Position numbers and translations under genes: made by a program. The notes under the pieces were generated by a model. It made no database searches. It was not told where the DNA came from and saw nothing but the letters and a program-made list of their open reading frames with translations. Below are positions 36,333-44,715 of a stretch of 64,000 bases of DNA, piece after piece. This DNA is from Pseudomonas japonica (lineage in GTDB: Bacteria; Pseudomonadota; Gammaproteobacteria; Pseudomonadales; Pseudomonadaceae). The stretch is from contig NZ_FZOL01000001.1 in assembly GCF_900188455.1 (NCBI RefSeq), positions 310,001-374,000 on the forward strand, read 5' to 3'. Each line of letters starts with the position of its first letter. The first letter of the stretch is position 1.

Positions 36333-39068
36333 TCAGTTGTCCAGAGCACGTAGTCGCCTGGCCTGGTCAAGGTAGAGCGCGTTGACCGAATCGGCGCTCT
36401 TCTCCGACAGCAGGCCAACGACATCACCATGGTCCCAACCCTGGAGAATCCCCATGTAGTTCCAGGTGCCGGATAGGGACGTACCGTCAAAGTCGCGCCA
36501 GGGCGCGCCCTCCGGCTCGCGCATGCTGCGCGAGTTCAGCAGACCGTCATTGGGCCAGTAGCTGCTGTCGATCACGGTTTTTCCGGGCTCGTTGGCGGTA
36601 TAGGATCCGGCGATCAGCGAAAACGGCTGCAGGATCAGGTTGGTGGCCAGGATCGGATAGTGGTGCCCGGTCAACCATCCTGCCCATGTGGTCTGTGCAG
36701 AGTAGCTGTAGTAATAGACGTCGCCGTAAGTCTGGATCCTGGTGTTCCAGTCCTTGATACCTCCATCGGGAGCAAGTTCCCAGGTCGCGGTGTTGCGCGA
36801 TTCACTGAAGATCGGCGACGTCCGCACGCGGTTGAAGTAGTCGGAGAAGCTCTCGCCTGGATTCCTCTGAATACCCCACTGCTGCAGCTTCAGGTCGTAA
36901 ACCGGGTTCGGACTGCCTGCAATACCGGCTCCGGCGGCGGCGGCCTGCACGGCGCCATTGGCGAACTTGAACAGGAAGTCTGCCGACGGAATGGCTGCGA
37001 CAGATACGCCTTGTTGACCGCCCGTCATGCTGGTAATGCTGGCCACCCAGTTCTTGCCGCCGGTGTAGGGGTTGGTTTGCGCCGATTCATCCAGCAGCCC
37101 TGGGTCGGCTGCCGTTTCCTCGGGCATACCCTCGCGCAGCATGTGGACCATGGCGCGGATTGTGGGCGGGCCAAGACTGTGGCCGACCAGATGGATCTTG
37201 CGGACCTTGCCGGTGGCGGGGTCAACGGTGCCCCACTGCGGGTAGAGCGCCAGTGGATCGTTGTGGGGGTTATTGGCCGGATTGGCGGCCCAGCACTTGC
37301 GCGGTCTTTGCTTGCCGTCCGGACCGGTGCCACCGTCGAGTGTGCGGATCAGTGTACGGCTGTCGGGCGTACCGTCGAGCTTCAGGAGGTGGGTACTGTG
37401 ATGAGGGCCGTAGTCCACGCAACCTCCCTTGATCTGGTAGAACAGTTCGACAGCGCGGTCCTGGACCGAGGAAAATGGTCCCACAGCCGCGGTGAAGGTC
37501 ATGTGACCATTGGTCTTGAGCACCTCCTGCAGGTCGCGCGAACCGCCGCTACCCAGTCCTCCCCCCCAGTACTTGAGCCCGAACATCTCGTCGCGCCCCC
37601 AGCCGGCAAAGCCGTGCACCAGGATGATGGGATAGTCATTGTTGACAGTCTGTGGGGGCAACGGCGGCAATTCAGGCCCGTTTTCCAGGGCAAAGCTCTG
37701 TGCGCTGCTGCCATCGCAGAGGTATTGCTGAAGCGTGGCCCCGTTCCAGCCATTCCAGGAATTCCCCCCTCTCGGCTCAATGCACATTTTGGAGTGCCTG
37801 GGCCGTAGCCGGTAGCCACTGTCGTAAGGCTCAATGCGGAACAGTTGATTGTCGCCAGCGTGAGCTTCCTGCTGTTGGATTTTCGCGCCGTTCTCGGTAG
37901 TGATGAACTGCTCGACGTGCAATGCCAGACGACTATTGACATTGGTCAGGCGGTAGTAGCCGTCGGTGATGTGGGTCAAGGTGAAGCGCTGGGCATTCGT
38001 ACCGTTGCAGGTATATTGCTGGAGCTGTACGCCGGGGGTGGTGCTGGAACTGGGTACGTCCACGCATTTGCTGCTCTTGAGATTGCGCAGCGTGTACTCG
38101 CCGTCGGTCAGGTTGGCACTGGCTGATACCGGCTCCATTCTCCAGCGTTTATTGGAAGCGCCGCTGTTCAGATTCCAGATCTGCACCTTGGCTTCGGGGG
38201 CGGTAGATGCATCGGTAACGTCCCAGACCCTGTTGGTGTCCAGTGCCGTCTTGAAGAACACCGAGCCGTCGGCGTAGCCGTCGATCTTCCAGCGCTGGGC
38301 GTTGCTGCCGTTGCAGCTGTATTGCTGTACCTCGTTACCCTCGTGGGTCCAGCCCCCCTTCAAATCAACACATTTGCCGCTGTGCGTGGCACGCACCTCA
38401 TACAGGCCGTTGCCGGTATAGGACACGTCGAATTGCTGATTGCTGCCGCCGTGACAGGTCCATTGCTGCAGTTGTACGTAGTTGGACGTGCTCGAGCCGG
38501 GCACGTCCAGGCAGAGGTTACTGTGAGCTGTGCGCAAGATATAGCGGCCTTCCGGGATGTTGGCGCTTTCGGCGCTGACCGGAATCAAGCGGTAAGTCTG
38601 GTTGGAGGCGCCGCTGCAGGTTTTTTGTTGCACCGGACCACCGTCGTCGGCGCTGAAGCCCGCGATATCCACGCACTTGCCGGAGTGGGCTGCCTTGAAC
38701 AGATAGCCCACCCCATTTCTGAGTGCCAGGAATTTCTGGTTACCGTCGCCCTGATAGGGTCTGCTAACGATGGGCGCGCCATCGGCGGATGATTGGCTGC
38801 TCACATCCAGCGCATTGCCGGTTTCGGTGTTGATTATCCTGGTGTAGCCGCTGCCAGCAGATGAGATGTCGAACTGCTGCCGCGCTGCATCAGTGACGCA
38901 GGCGCGTTGTGTGACCTGATCGGTCCCTTGGGTTTCCAGGCAGAGGTCGCTGTGCAGCGCCTTGATGACATAACGGCCTTCCGACACCACTGCGGCATGC
39001 GCTGCAGCTATTGCGTATAACGTCGCTGGGACGATGAGAAAACCTGTCCATATGTTTCTCTTTATCAT
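36333..39068 (-). CDS. Secreted lipase with three ricin-B lectin-like modules
   Basis: 911 residues. Signal peptide to about residue 26 (AHA). Three beta-trefoil-type modules follow (about 27-165, 170-312 and 318-465) with repeated QxW/QxF motifs such as NQKFLAL, NQQFDV, AQRWKI and AQRFTL, and paired CVD segments. A proline linker leads to a lipase domain (478-911) whose segment YPIILVHGFAGWGRDEMFGLKYWGG is that of staphylococcal/Geobacillus family I.5-like lipases. Nucleophile Ser631 is in GHSLG and the His is probably in GWDHGDVVG. AAGGAAG precedes the ATG. The lectin part may bind glycans or polysaccharide and place the enzyme on a surface. No lipase foldase gene is adjacent. Family I.5-type domains are unusual in Pseudomonas, so transfer is possible. 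Confidence 0.9.
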   Translation of the reverse strand: MIKRNIWTGFLIVPATLYAIAAAHAAVVSEGRYVIKALHSDLCLETQGTDQVTQRACVTDAARQQFDISSAGSGYTRIINTETGNALDVSSQSSADGAPIVSRPYQGDGNQKFLALRNGVGYLFKAAHSGKCVDIAGFSADDGGPVQQKTCSGASNQTYRLIPVSAESANIPEGRYILRTAHSNLCLDVPGSSTSNYVQLQQWTCHGGSNQQFDVSYTGNGLYEVRATHSGKCVDLKGGWTHEGNEVQQYSCNGSNAQRWKIDGYADGSVFFKTALDTNRVWDVTDASTAPEAKVQIWNLNSGASNKRWRMEPVSASANLTDGEYTLRNLKSSKCVDVPSSSTTPGVQLQQYTCNGTNAQRFTLTHITDGYYRLTNVNSRLALHVEQFITTENGAKIQQQEAHAGDNQLFRIEPYDSGYRLRPRHSKMCIEPRGGNSWNGWNGATLQQYLCDGSSAQSFALENGPELPPLPPQTVNNDYPIILVHGFAGWGRDEMFGLKYWGGGLGSGGSRDLQEVLKTNGHMTFTAAVGPFSSVQDRAVELFYQIKGGCVDYGPHHSTHLLKLDGTPDSRTLIRTLDGGTGPDGKQRPRKCWAANPANNPHNDPLALYPQWGTVDPATGKVRKIHLVGHSLGPPTIRAMVHMLREGMPEETAADPGLLDESAQTNPYTGGKNWVASITSMTGGQQGVSVAAIPSADFLFKFANGAVQAAAAGAGIAGSPNPVYDLKLQQWGIQRNPGESFSDYFNRVRTSPIFSESRNTATWELAPDGGIKDWNTRIQTYGDVYYYSYSAQTTWAGWLTGHHYPILATNLILQPFSLIAGSYTANEPGKTVIDSSYWPNDGLLNSRSMREPEGAPWRDFDGTSLSGTWNYMGILQGWDHGDVVGLLSEKSADSVNALYLDQARRLRALDN

Positions 39069-40154
39069 GGCAAAACACTTCCTTTCTATTTTTTATTATG
39101 GCGTCTGCTCAGCATGAGTCGTGGAGTTGTGACGCCCACGTTACCCTTTCAAACATCTTCAACTCGATAACGGGCGTCTGGAGACTGCTGGCTCGTGCCA
39201 AACCCAAGCACTGCTTATCCGGCACCCGCTTACGGGCTGGCCCCACATATCTGAAGTACCTCGCGGAACTCGATGCCGAGCGGGCATTTGCCAATGCCAT
39301 CGTTCGTGGCGATCACGTGCCTGGCTACTTCTGCCAATGTGAGTTCTCGAATGGCCGTCCAGGCCAGCGGTCTCTTGGAGTGAAGTCACCGCCGTCCCTG
39401 GCTATAGCCCGCGTGATGGTGCTGATGAGGCTCACTGAGCGCACCCCTCATTACGAGTGGCGTCGATGCGAAAGATACGGCGGCCAACGTGGCCGATGTC
39501 AGCAACCTCATGCGCCGTCCAAGCACCGGGGAAATAGTTTGGAGCGACCCGCTGTTTGGTGCCTCCTATCTTCCAGATGGACCGGGGCTTGAGCGAATGG
39601 TGTCAATGCGCAAGGACGTTGAGCTCGCGGCCATCTCCCCGTCTTTAGGTCCAACGTGATAAGCGTTATCGGGATTCTCGAACAACAAGGCGAGCCGACA
39701 TCGAGAGCTCGAAAGTTGGTGGCGCCTGAGATTGCCAATCGAAGCGCACCTTGCGGTTCTGCCGAAGAGGCGGGCGTGCTTGGCGTTGTTCTGCCGTTCG
39801 TTCACTTGCTCCACGTACTTGAGAAAAACCCATGGCCAACAGAGCCTGGGGGATGGGCAGTTGCTGGCGCCGAGTTTGTCGAGCGGGGCGTCGAGGGCGG
39901 CGAAGTACTGCTCAAGACCACTGGCAGGATCTCCAGGCGGTGATAACCCGCCGTGAGCGGCTGGAGCGCCAGTTGCTATGGGGTGGGCAGCGAGCCGAGG
40001 GGGCCTAAACCCGAGGTGAAGACCAGAGGGGGATGCGTTGCGTGCGTTTAGACATGGGTTCGTCCTCAGAAATGGAATTTCTTGGACTGACAGCTACCCA
40101 TTTACCTCAAGGCCGTCTCGGAAGGCCCATGCTAGAGCGGTTCCGCGAGGAATA
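39069..40154. other. 1.1-kb region without convincing genes next to tRNA-Gly
   Basis: Several short open frames exist but none has a start, ribosome binding site and family resemblance together. Minus-strand fragments (AIRELTLAEVARHVIATNDG near 39350-39290; GLEQYFAALDAPLDKLGA near 39920-39870) look protein-like and are interrupted, as expected of decayed genes. Contains one 19-bp motif (39442-39460). No transposase or integrase could be recognised. Confidence 0.45.
39442..39460 (-). promoter_or_regulatory. Conserved 19-bp motif CCACTC-N5-GAGGGGTG (copy 3)
   Basis: Exact match to the 14 fixed bases. It is oriented toward the lipase gene but 373 nt from its ATG, further than the other copies; it may serve the lipase or be left over from a lost gene. 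Confidence 0.5.
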
Positions 40155-40228
40155 TGGAGCGGGTGAAGGGAATCGAACCCTCGTTATCAGCTTGGGAAGC
40201 TGGAGTAATGCCATTATACGACACCCGC
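40155..40228 (-). tRNA. tRNA-Gly (anticodon CCC)
   Basis: 74-nt cloverleaf on the minus strand including encoded CCA. Acceptor stem GCGGGTG/CACCCGC, D arm, anticodon loop TTCCCAA giving CCC, T arm with GGTTCGATTCC. It closely resembles E. coli tRNA-Gly(CCC). Its 3' end faces the accessory region on the left. In P. aeruginosa PAO1 the Pf4 prophage occupies a tRNA-Gly next to phaG (recollection), so this locus is a known integration point. Confidence 0.96.
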
Positions 40229-40375
40229 TTGCAGGGCCACTTTGTACCAGAACCGCGAAACGATTTGAAGCTTTTATCGAGAGAACCTGCGTGCGACCTG
40301 TAGCGCCAGGGCGGTGATCCTGTTACCCGCTCGGGGCGTCGATACCGCTGACCGGGCTACAGGCGCCCGTTTCCT

Positions 40376-41260
40376 TCAGATAGCCAGTGCATGCTGGCCC
40401 TGCACGTACTGGTAACGCGGACGTTGTTCACGTTGCGCCGGCTTCAGAAAACCCATCAGCGCGTCGCGGGTATCGCGGCAGGCGGACTTGTTTTCCATGT
40501 CGAGGAAGTGCCCGGCGCTGCGGATCTCGCTGAACTGCGAGTTGCGCACGTGCCGGCTGAACTGCCGCGCATCGGCGATGGTGGTGTATTCGTCCCACTC
40601 GCCATTGATGAACAGCACCGGAATGTCGATGACCCTGGCCGCGTTCAGCGCATTCTCCAGGTCGTGATCGAGCACCTGGTGGATGTGGAAGTGCATCTGC
40701 GCGTACTCGTGGTTGTCCAGGCTGCTGACGTGCCGGTAGTTGAAGCGCTTGAACAGCGGCGGCAGGTATTTGCCGATGGTGTCGTTGACCAGGTTGCCGA
40801 CCTGGTAGCGATCGCATTCGCTGAGGTATTTCGAGCCGCGCTCAAGGTAGTCGCGCATCGGTTCGTTGATCACCGGCGAGAACGAGCTGACCACCGCACG
40901 CTCGATGCGCCGTGGCTTGTGGGCCAGGGCCATGAGGGTGCAGGCACCGCCCCAGGAGAACGACATGACCTGGTCGGCGGCGAAATGATCGATCAGTTCG
41001 AGGAGGATCTGCCCCTCGGTTTCCTTGGTCAGCAGACGCTCGTGCTGGTTGTGCGGCTTGGATTTGCCAGCGTACGGCTGATCGTAGAGGACCACGTTGA
41101 ATTGCGGATGAAGATTGCGCACCGCCTGGGCGAACGACGCCGTGGTGGCGAGCGAGCCGTTGATCAGGATGATCGTCTTCTCGGCTTCCTGCGAACGGTA
41201 GAACTCCGTGTAAACCCGGTACTGCCCCTGTATATCCAGCACAGCAATTTCTGGCCTCAT
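40376..41260 (-). CDS. phaG: (R)-3-hydroxyacyl-ACP:CoA transacylase / thioesterase PhaG
   Basis: 294 residues from the ATG at 41260, with CAGGAG upstream, beginning MRPEIAVLDIQGQYRVYTEF as in Pseudomonas PhaG (about 295 aa). Alpha/beta hydrolase with nucleophile Ser102 in SFSWGG and the catalytic His in SAGHFLDMENK. It diverts (R)-3-hydroxyacyl groups from fatty acid synthesis to medium-chain-length polyhydroxyalkanoate or related products; newer work favours a thioesterase role followed by a CoA ligase. RhlA and HAA synthases are close relatives, but the N- and C-terminal sequence supports PhaG. It lies downstream of rsuA with a 324-bp gap. Confidence 0.93.
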   Translation of the reverse strand: MRPEIAVLDIQGQYRVYTEFYRSQEAEKTIILINGSLATTASFAQAVRNLHPQFNVVLYDQPYAGKSKPHNQHERLLTKETEGQILLELIDHFAADQVMSFSWGGACTLMALAHKPRRIERAVVSSFSPVINEPMRDYLERGSKYLSECDRYQVGNLVNDTIGKYLPPLFKRFNYRHVSSLDNHEYAQMHFHIHQVLDHDLENALNAARVIDIPVLFINGEWDEYTTIADARQFSRHVRNSQFSEIRSAGHFLDMENKSACRDTRDALMGFLKPAQREQRPRYQYVQGQHALAI

Positions 41261-41584
41261 GTCATCGACTCCTGGCGCAAAAAGGGTATCCGTCCAAGCA
41301 AGCTTGCACGATCTATGTGACAGGTAGGCATACGCCTTGAAGTGAATCGAGGGGCCCTTGTCGATCCGTTGCAGCCTTGGTCGACGGGTGTTGTTCTTGG
41401 CGGGCGATTTCGCCGGACGCCCGCGCTTCGAGGCTCGGGTCACCGGCGAAAAGGTGTCTTGGACTACGAGAGTGACTGTAGAGTCACATGAAGACCGACG
41501 ATTCGATTCAAGCAGCCGATCGCCGATGCTGCAAGTGCCATTCGGGCAATTGGCGAAATTTTTCTGTCGACAGGCCCTGGCGAC
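41261..41584. other. Intergenic region upstream of phaG
   Basis: 324 bp. The codons just upstream of the phaG start are open in frame but encode a Lys/Arg-rich stretch absent from known PhaG, so it is treated as leader DNA. It likely carries the phaG promoter; no element with correct sigma-54 spacing was found. Confidence 0.45.
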
Positions 41585-42277
41585 TCAGATCGGCTGGATT
41601 TCGTCCGCGCGCAGTGCCCGGTACTGCCCCGGGGCGAGCTGCGGGTCAAGGCGCAGCGGCCCCATGCTTTCCCGATGCAGGCGCACGACCTTGTTGTCGT
41701 AGTGGCCGAACATGCGCTTGACCTGGTGATAGCGCCCCTCGACGATGCTCAGCCGCGCGCTGTGGCTGCCGAGCGGCGTCAGCTCGGCGGGCTGGGTGGT
41801 GAGGTCTTCGAAGGCGAAATAGAACCCCTCGCGAAAGCGCGCGACGTAAGCGGCCTCGATCGGCTGTTCGGTCTCGACGTAGTAGACCTTGGGCAGTTTG
41901 GTCTGCGGCTGGGTCAGGCGCCGCGACCACTGGCCGTCGTTGGTCAGGATCAGCAGGCCGGTGGTGTTGAAGTCGAGGCGGCCGGCGATGTGCAGCTCGT
42001 CCTTGTCCGGCTCGTCGATCAGGTCGAGCACTGTCGGGTGCTGCGGGTCGCGGGTGGCGCTGACGCAGCCGGCCGGCTTGTGCAGCATGAAGTAGCGCGC
42101 TGGACGCCCGGCCTGGAGCAACTGGTCGTCGACCTCGACGCGGCTGAAGGCACGCACCTCGTGCCGCGGGTCGTTGATCGTCACGCCATCCACCCGCACG
42201 CGGCGTTCCACCAGCAGCAGGCGCACTTGCTGGCGATTGAAGCAGGGCAGGTTGGCGAGGAAACGATCGAGACGCAT
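41585..42277 (-). CDS. rsuA: 16S rRNA pseudouridine(516) synthase
   Basis: 230 residues: N-terminal S4 RNA-binding domain (1-55) and RsuA/RluB-type catalytic domain with Asp102 in GRLDFNTTGLLILTNDG. It isomerises uridine 516 of 16S rRNA during small-subunit assembly. Size and motifs match RsuA more than RluB/E/F. It follows the small Cys-rich gene on the same strand by 33 bp. Confidence 0.93.
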   Translation of the reverse strand: MRLDRFLANLPCFNRQQVRLLLVERRVRVDGVTINDPRHEVRAFSRVEVDDQLLQAGRPARYFMLHKPAGCVSATRDPQHPTVLDLIDEPDKDELHIAGRLDFNTTGLLILTNDGQWSRRLTQPQTKLPKVYYVETEQPIEAAYVARFREGFYFAFEDLTTQPAELTPLGSHSARLSIVEGRYHQVKRMFGHYDNKVVRLHRESMGPLRLDPQLAPGQYRALRADEIQPI

Positions 42278-42310
42278 GACGGCAACGGGGTGATGGAAAG
42301 GGCGCGCAGT

Positions 42311-42538
42311 TTAGCGCTTCGCGGGGGCGTCGGCAGCCTTCAGTCGTTCGTCGACCCGTGCGCACGACGGACACAGGCAGGCGGCATTGCGCAGTGCGTC
42401 GGGCAGCGCCGCGAGCACCGCCGGGTCGATGCTCACGCTGTAGCACCAGCAGGCGCGATCCGCGGTGCGCGGATCGGCGAGGGTGCACTGGTTGCTGGCG
42501 CCACAGGCGGGGCAGCGACTGGGATCAGGCATGGGCAT
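42311..42538 (-). CDS. Small cysteine-rich CWC-family protein
   Basis: About 75 residues with eight Cys arranged CPAC...C...CWC...CLCPSC, matching the cysteine-rich CWC family of Proteobacteria. It probably binds zinc or another metal; function unknown. Start choices at 42538 or 42532 overlap the end of the upstream GGDEF gene (stop 42525), suggesting translational coupling. It is followed by rsuA. Confidence 0.78.
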   Translation of the reverse strand: MPMPDPSRCPACGASNQCTLADPRTADRACWCYSVSIDPAVLAALPDALRNAACLCPSCARVDERLKAADAPAKR

Positions 42539-44009
42539 GGCTCGGCTCGCGGCAGACACGGTTGCGCCCGCTCTGCTTGGCTCGGTACAGCGCCCGGTCG
42601 GCGCGGGCGATCAAGGGTTGCAGGGTATCGCCGGGGGCGAGCTCGCTCAAGCCGATGCTGGCGGTCAGGGCAATGCGCTTGCCCTCGAAGGTGTACGCGT
42701 GCTCTTCGGTGCGCTGGCGGATCTTTTCCGCGATGCTCAGGCCGTGGGCGGCATCGGTGTCCTTGAGCAGCACGATGAATTCCTCGCCGCCCCAGCGACA
42801 GAGAATGTCCGCCTGGCGCAGGCTGTTTTCGAGTACACGGGCGAACTGGCGCAGCACTTCGTCGCCGGCGAGGTGGCCGTGGGTGTCGTTGAGTTCCTTG
42901 AAGTGATCGAGGTCGATCAGCAGCGCGGTCAGCGGCGCGGGCGCGCGTTCCGCCTCGATCAGTGCCTGGGCGGCGAGCAGGTCGAAGGCGCCGCGGTTGT
43001 GCAGGCGGGTCAGGCTGTCGAGGGTCGCCAGTTCCTGGATCCCGTCCTGGTGACGGCGGATCATGGCGTTGATCAGCGCCAGCACCACCGCCGAGATGAT
43101 CGCGCAGATCGCCAGGTTCAGGTACAGCGAGTGGCGCAGCTCGTCGAGGCTGTCGCCAGCCGGCTTCTCGACGAACAGGTACAGGTCCAGTTCGGGAATG
43201 AAGCGCACGTTGAGAAAGTGGCTCTGGCCGTCGCGCGGGTACTCGCGGCTGCCGGTGCTCGGGGTGGGCATGCGCGCCAGCAGTCCGGCCATCGACGGCA
43301 CCTGTTCCAGCAGGGTGCCGGCGCGTGCGCCGTCGGGGCCGCCGGAGGCGCCGGTCAGGACGATGCGGCCGCGCGGATCGACGAAGTACACCGAGCGCTG
43401 ATAACGCAACTGATAGGTGTCGATCAGCTTGACCACCGAATCCACCGTCAGGCCGACACCGGCGGCGCCGATGAAGTGCTCGTCGTAGTCGAACACCCGG
43501 TAGTTGATGAACACGGTCAGGCGGTCCTGGTTGGCCATGTCCAGGTCGACGTTGATCTCGTAGGGCTCCTGCATCTGTCGGACCCGCGCGTACCAGCGGT
43601 CGCGCTCGCTGTTCAGGTCGATCTGCTTGAGGATGCCCTTGGCGTGGTAGTAGGTGTGGCTGTTCTCCGAGACGAAGAACGCGGTGTAGGCCCGCTGCTG
43701 ACGCGCCACTTCGCCCAGATAGCGGGTGATCTGCGCCGGGTCGCGTTCGCCGGCGATGGCCCAGTCACGCAGGAAGGTGTTCTGCGCCAGCATCGCCGAC
43801 ACGGTGATGGGGCGGATCAGGTCCTTCTGGATTTCCGAGTAGACCGTGTCCGAGGTCAGTGGCAACTCGGTATTGACGATGCTGTCGCGGATCGAGCCGA
43901 GCGAGGCGTAGTAGCTGATCAGCGTGGTCGAAAGGAAACCGCAGCCGAGGAGAACCAGCAATGTCAGCAGCAAGGAGCGTTGCGAAAACAGGGCGGAGCG
44001 AAGGGGCAT
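42525..44009 (-). CDS. Membrane-anchored dCache-GGDEF diguanylate cyclase
   Basis: 494 residues: transmembrane helix (about 10-33), periplasmic double-Cache-type sensor (about 40-300), second helix (about 300-325), GGDEF domain (about 335-485). The active-site motif is GGEEF (407-411), preceded by an RQAD product-inhibition site (RxxD) at the usual spacing, so an active, feedback-inhibited c-di-GMP synthase is expected. The Cache domain suggests a small-molecule signal. It overlaps the small Cys-rich gene by a few bases. Its ligand cannot be told from sequence. Confidence 0.92.
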   Translation of the reverse strand: MPLRSALFSQRSLLLTLLVLLGCGFLSTTLISYYASLGSIRDSIVNTELPLTSDTVYSEIQKDLIRPITVSAMLAQNTFLRDWAIAGERDPAQITRYLGEVARQQRAYTAFFVSENSHTYYHAKGILKQIDLNSERDRWYARVRQMQEPYEINVDLDMANQDRLTVFINYRVFDYDEHFIGAAGVGLTVDSVVKLIDTYQLRYQRSVYFVDPRGRIVLTGASGGPDGARAGTLLEQVPSMAGLLARMPTPSTGSREYPRDGQSHFLNVRFIPELDLYLFVEKPAGDSLDELRHSLYLNLAICAIISAVVLALINAMIRRHQDGIQELATLDSLTRLHNRGAFDLLAAQALIEAERAPAPLTALLIDLDHFKELNDTHGHLAGDEVLRQFARVLENSLRQADILCRWGGEEFIVLLKDTDAAHGLSIAEKIRQRTEEHAYTFEGKRIALTASIGLSELAPGDTLQPLIARADRALYRAKQSGRNRVCREPSHAHA

Positions 44010-44223
44010 GGCAATCCCGGGGGCGGCGGACCAATGGCTCTTATTCTAGAGGCGGCGGGAAAAAATAACTGGATGATTTTTGCGGGCATAATCCATGTTA
44101 CAAAATATTGCCAAATCGCACCGCACGCGCTTTTCACTGTCTGATTCCATGTCGATGAACGCTTGCCGATCGACGCCGTCCAGCGCCGCTGGAAACGGCA
44201 GTTCCGCGGTCCGGGAGGCCGCC

Positions 44224-44634
44224 ATGTATCGCCGACTTGCTCTGCTTGCCGTATTGGGTTCGTTGATCACCGCCTGTGTGCCGTATGGAGGCTCCAGCTA
44301 CTATCGCACCGATGTCTATTCCGCCGACCGTTACGCCTATCCCGGTTACTACGACCGTTCGTACAACCGCGGTTATTACGTGGTGCCGCAGCCACGGCGC
44401 TACTACGCACCGGCACCGCGCTACTACCCGCCGGCGCCCTCGTATCACCGGCCTTACCCGGTACCGGATCAGCGCTACTACGATGGCCGTGGCCGGCATG
44501 ACGGCCCGGGTCGCCCCGGCAACCGCGGCTGGGACCGCGGTCGTGATCGCGGCAACCGCGACGACTGGCGTGGTCACCAGCGCCAGTGGGGCGACCGCGA
44601 TGGTCGGGAGCGGGGCCGCGATCGCTATCACTGA
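44224..44634 (+). CDS. Tyr/Pro/Arg-rich small lipoprotein
   Basis: 136 residues from the ATG at 44224, which has GGGAGG at good spacing. N-terminal lipoprotein signal with lipobox LITAC (Cys about 18). The mature part is low complexity: first Tyr- and Pro-rich (RYYAPAPRYYPPAP), then Arg/Gly/Asp-rich (WDRGRDRGNRDDWRGH). It is probably an envelope lipoprotein, intrinsically disordered, of unknown function. Longer upstream in-frame starts would bury the lipobox. It is divergent from the GGDEF gene. Confidence 0.75.
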   Translation: MYRRLALLAVLGSLITACVPYGGSSYYRTDVYSADRYAYPGYYDRSYNRGYYVVPQPRRYYAPAPRYYPPAPSYHRPYPVPDQRYYDGRGRHDGPGRPGNRGWDRGRDRGNRDDWRGHQRQWGDRDGRERGRDRYH

Positions 44635-44651
44635 TCTCTTCTCACCGCCTG

Positions 44652-44690
44652 GGGCTGCTTTGCAGCCCTTCGCGAGCTCGCTCCCACAAG
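44652..44690. terminator. Hairpin/REP-like bidirectional terminator
   Basis: Perfect 7-bp stem GGGCTGC/GCAGCCC (44652-44658 with 44662-44668) followed by a REP-like tail TTCGCGAGCTCGCTCCCACA, in the 81 bp between the convergent lipoprotein and crotonase genes. Confidence 0.55.
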
Positions 44691-44715
44691 GTTTTGCACG
44701 GCCCCTGTTGTTTGA

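Noticed and set aside
39098..39592. 164-codon plus-strand open frame upstream of the lipase
   Set aside because: No ribosome binding site and no recognisable motif; Cys/Arg-rich composition unlike a real gene.
39566..39960. Possible insertion-sequence or integrase remnant left of the tRNA
   Set aside because: Fragments look protein-like but no transposase or tyrosine recombinase motif could be identified, and no terminal inverted repeats were found.
41530..41550. Sigma-54-like promoter (TGGCAC, then GC) on the minus strand upstream of phaG
   Set aside because: The distance between GG and GC is 8 instead of 10, which abolishes sigma-54 recognition.
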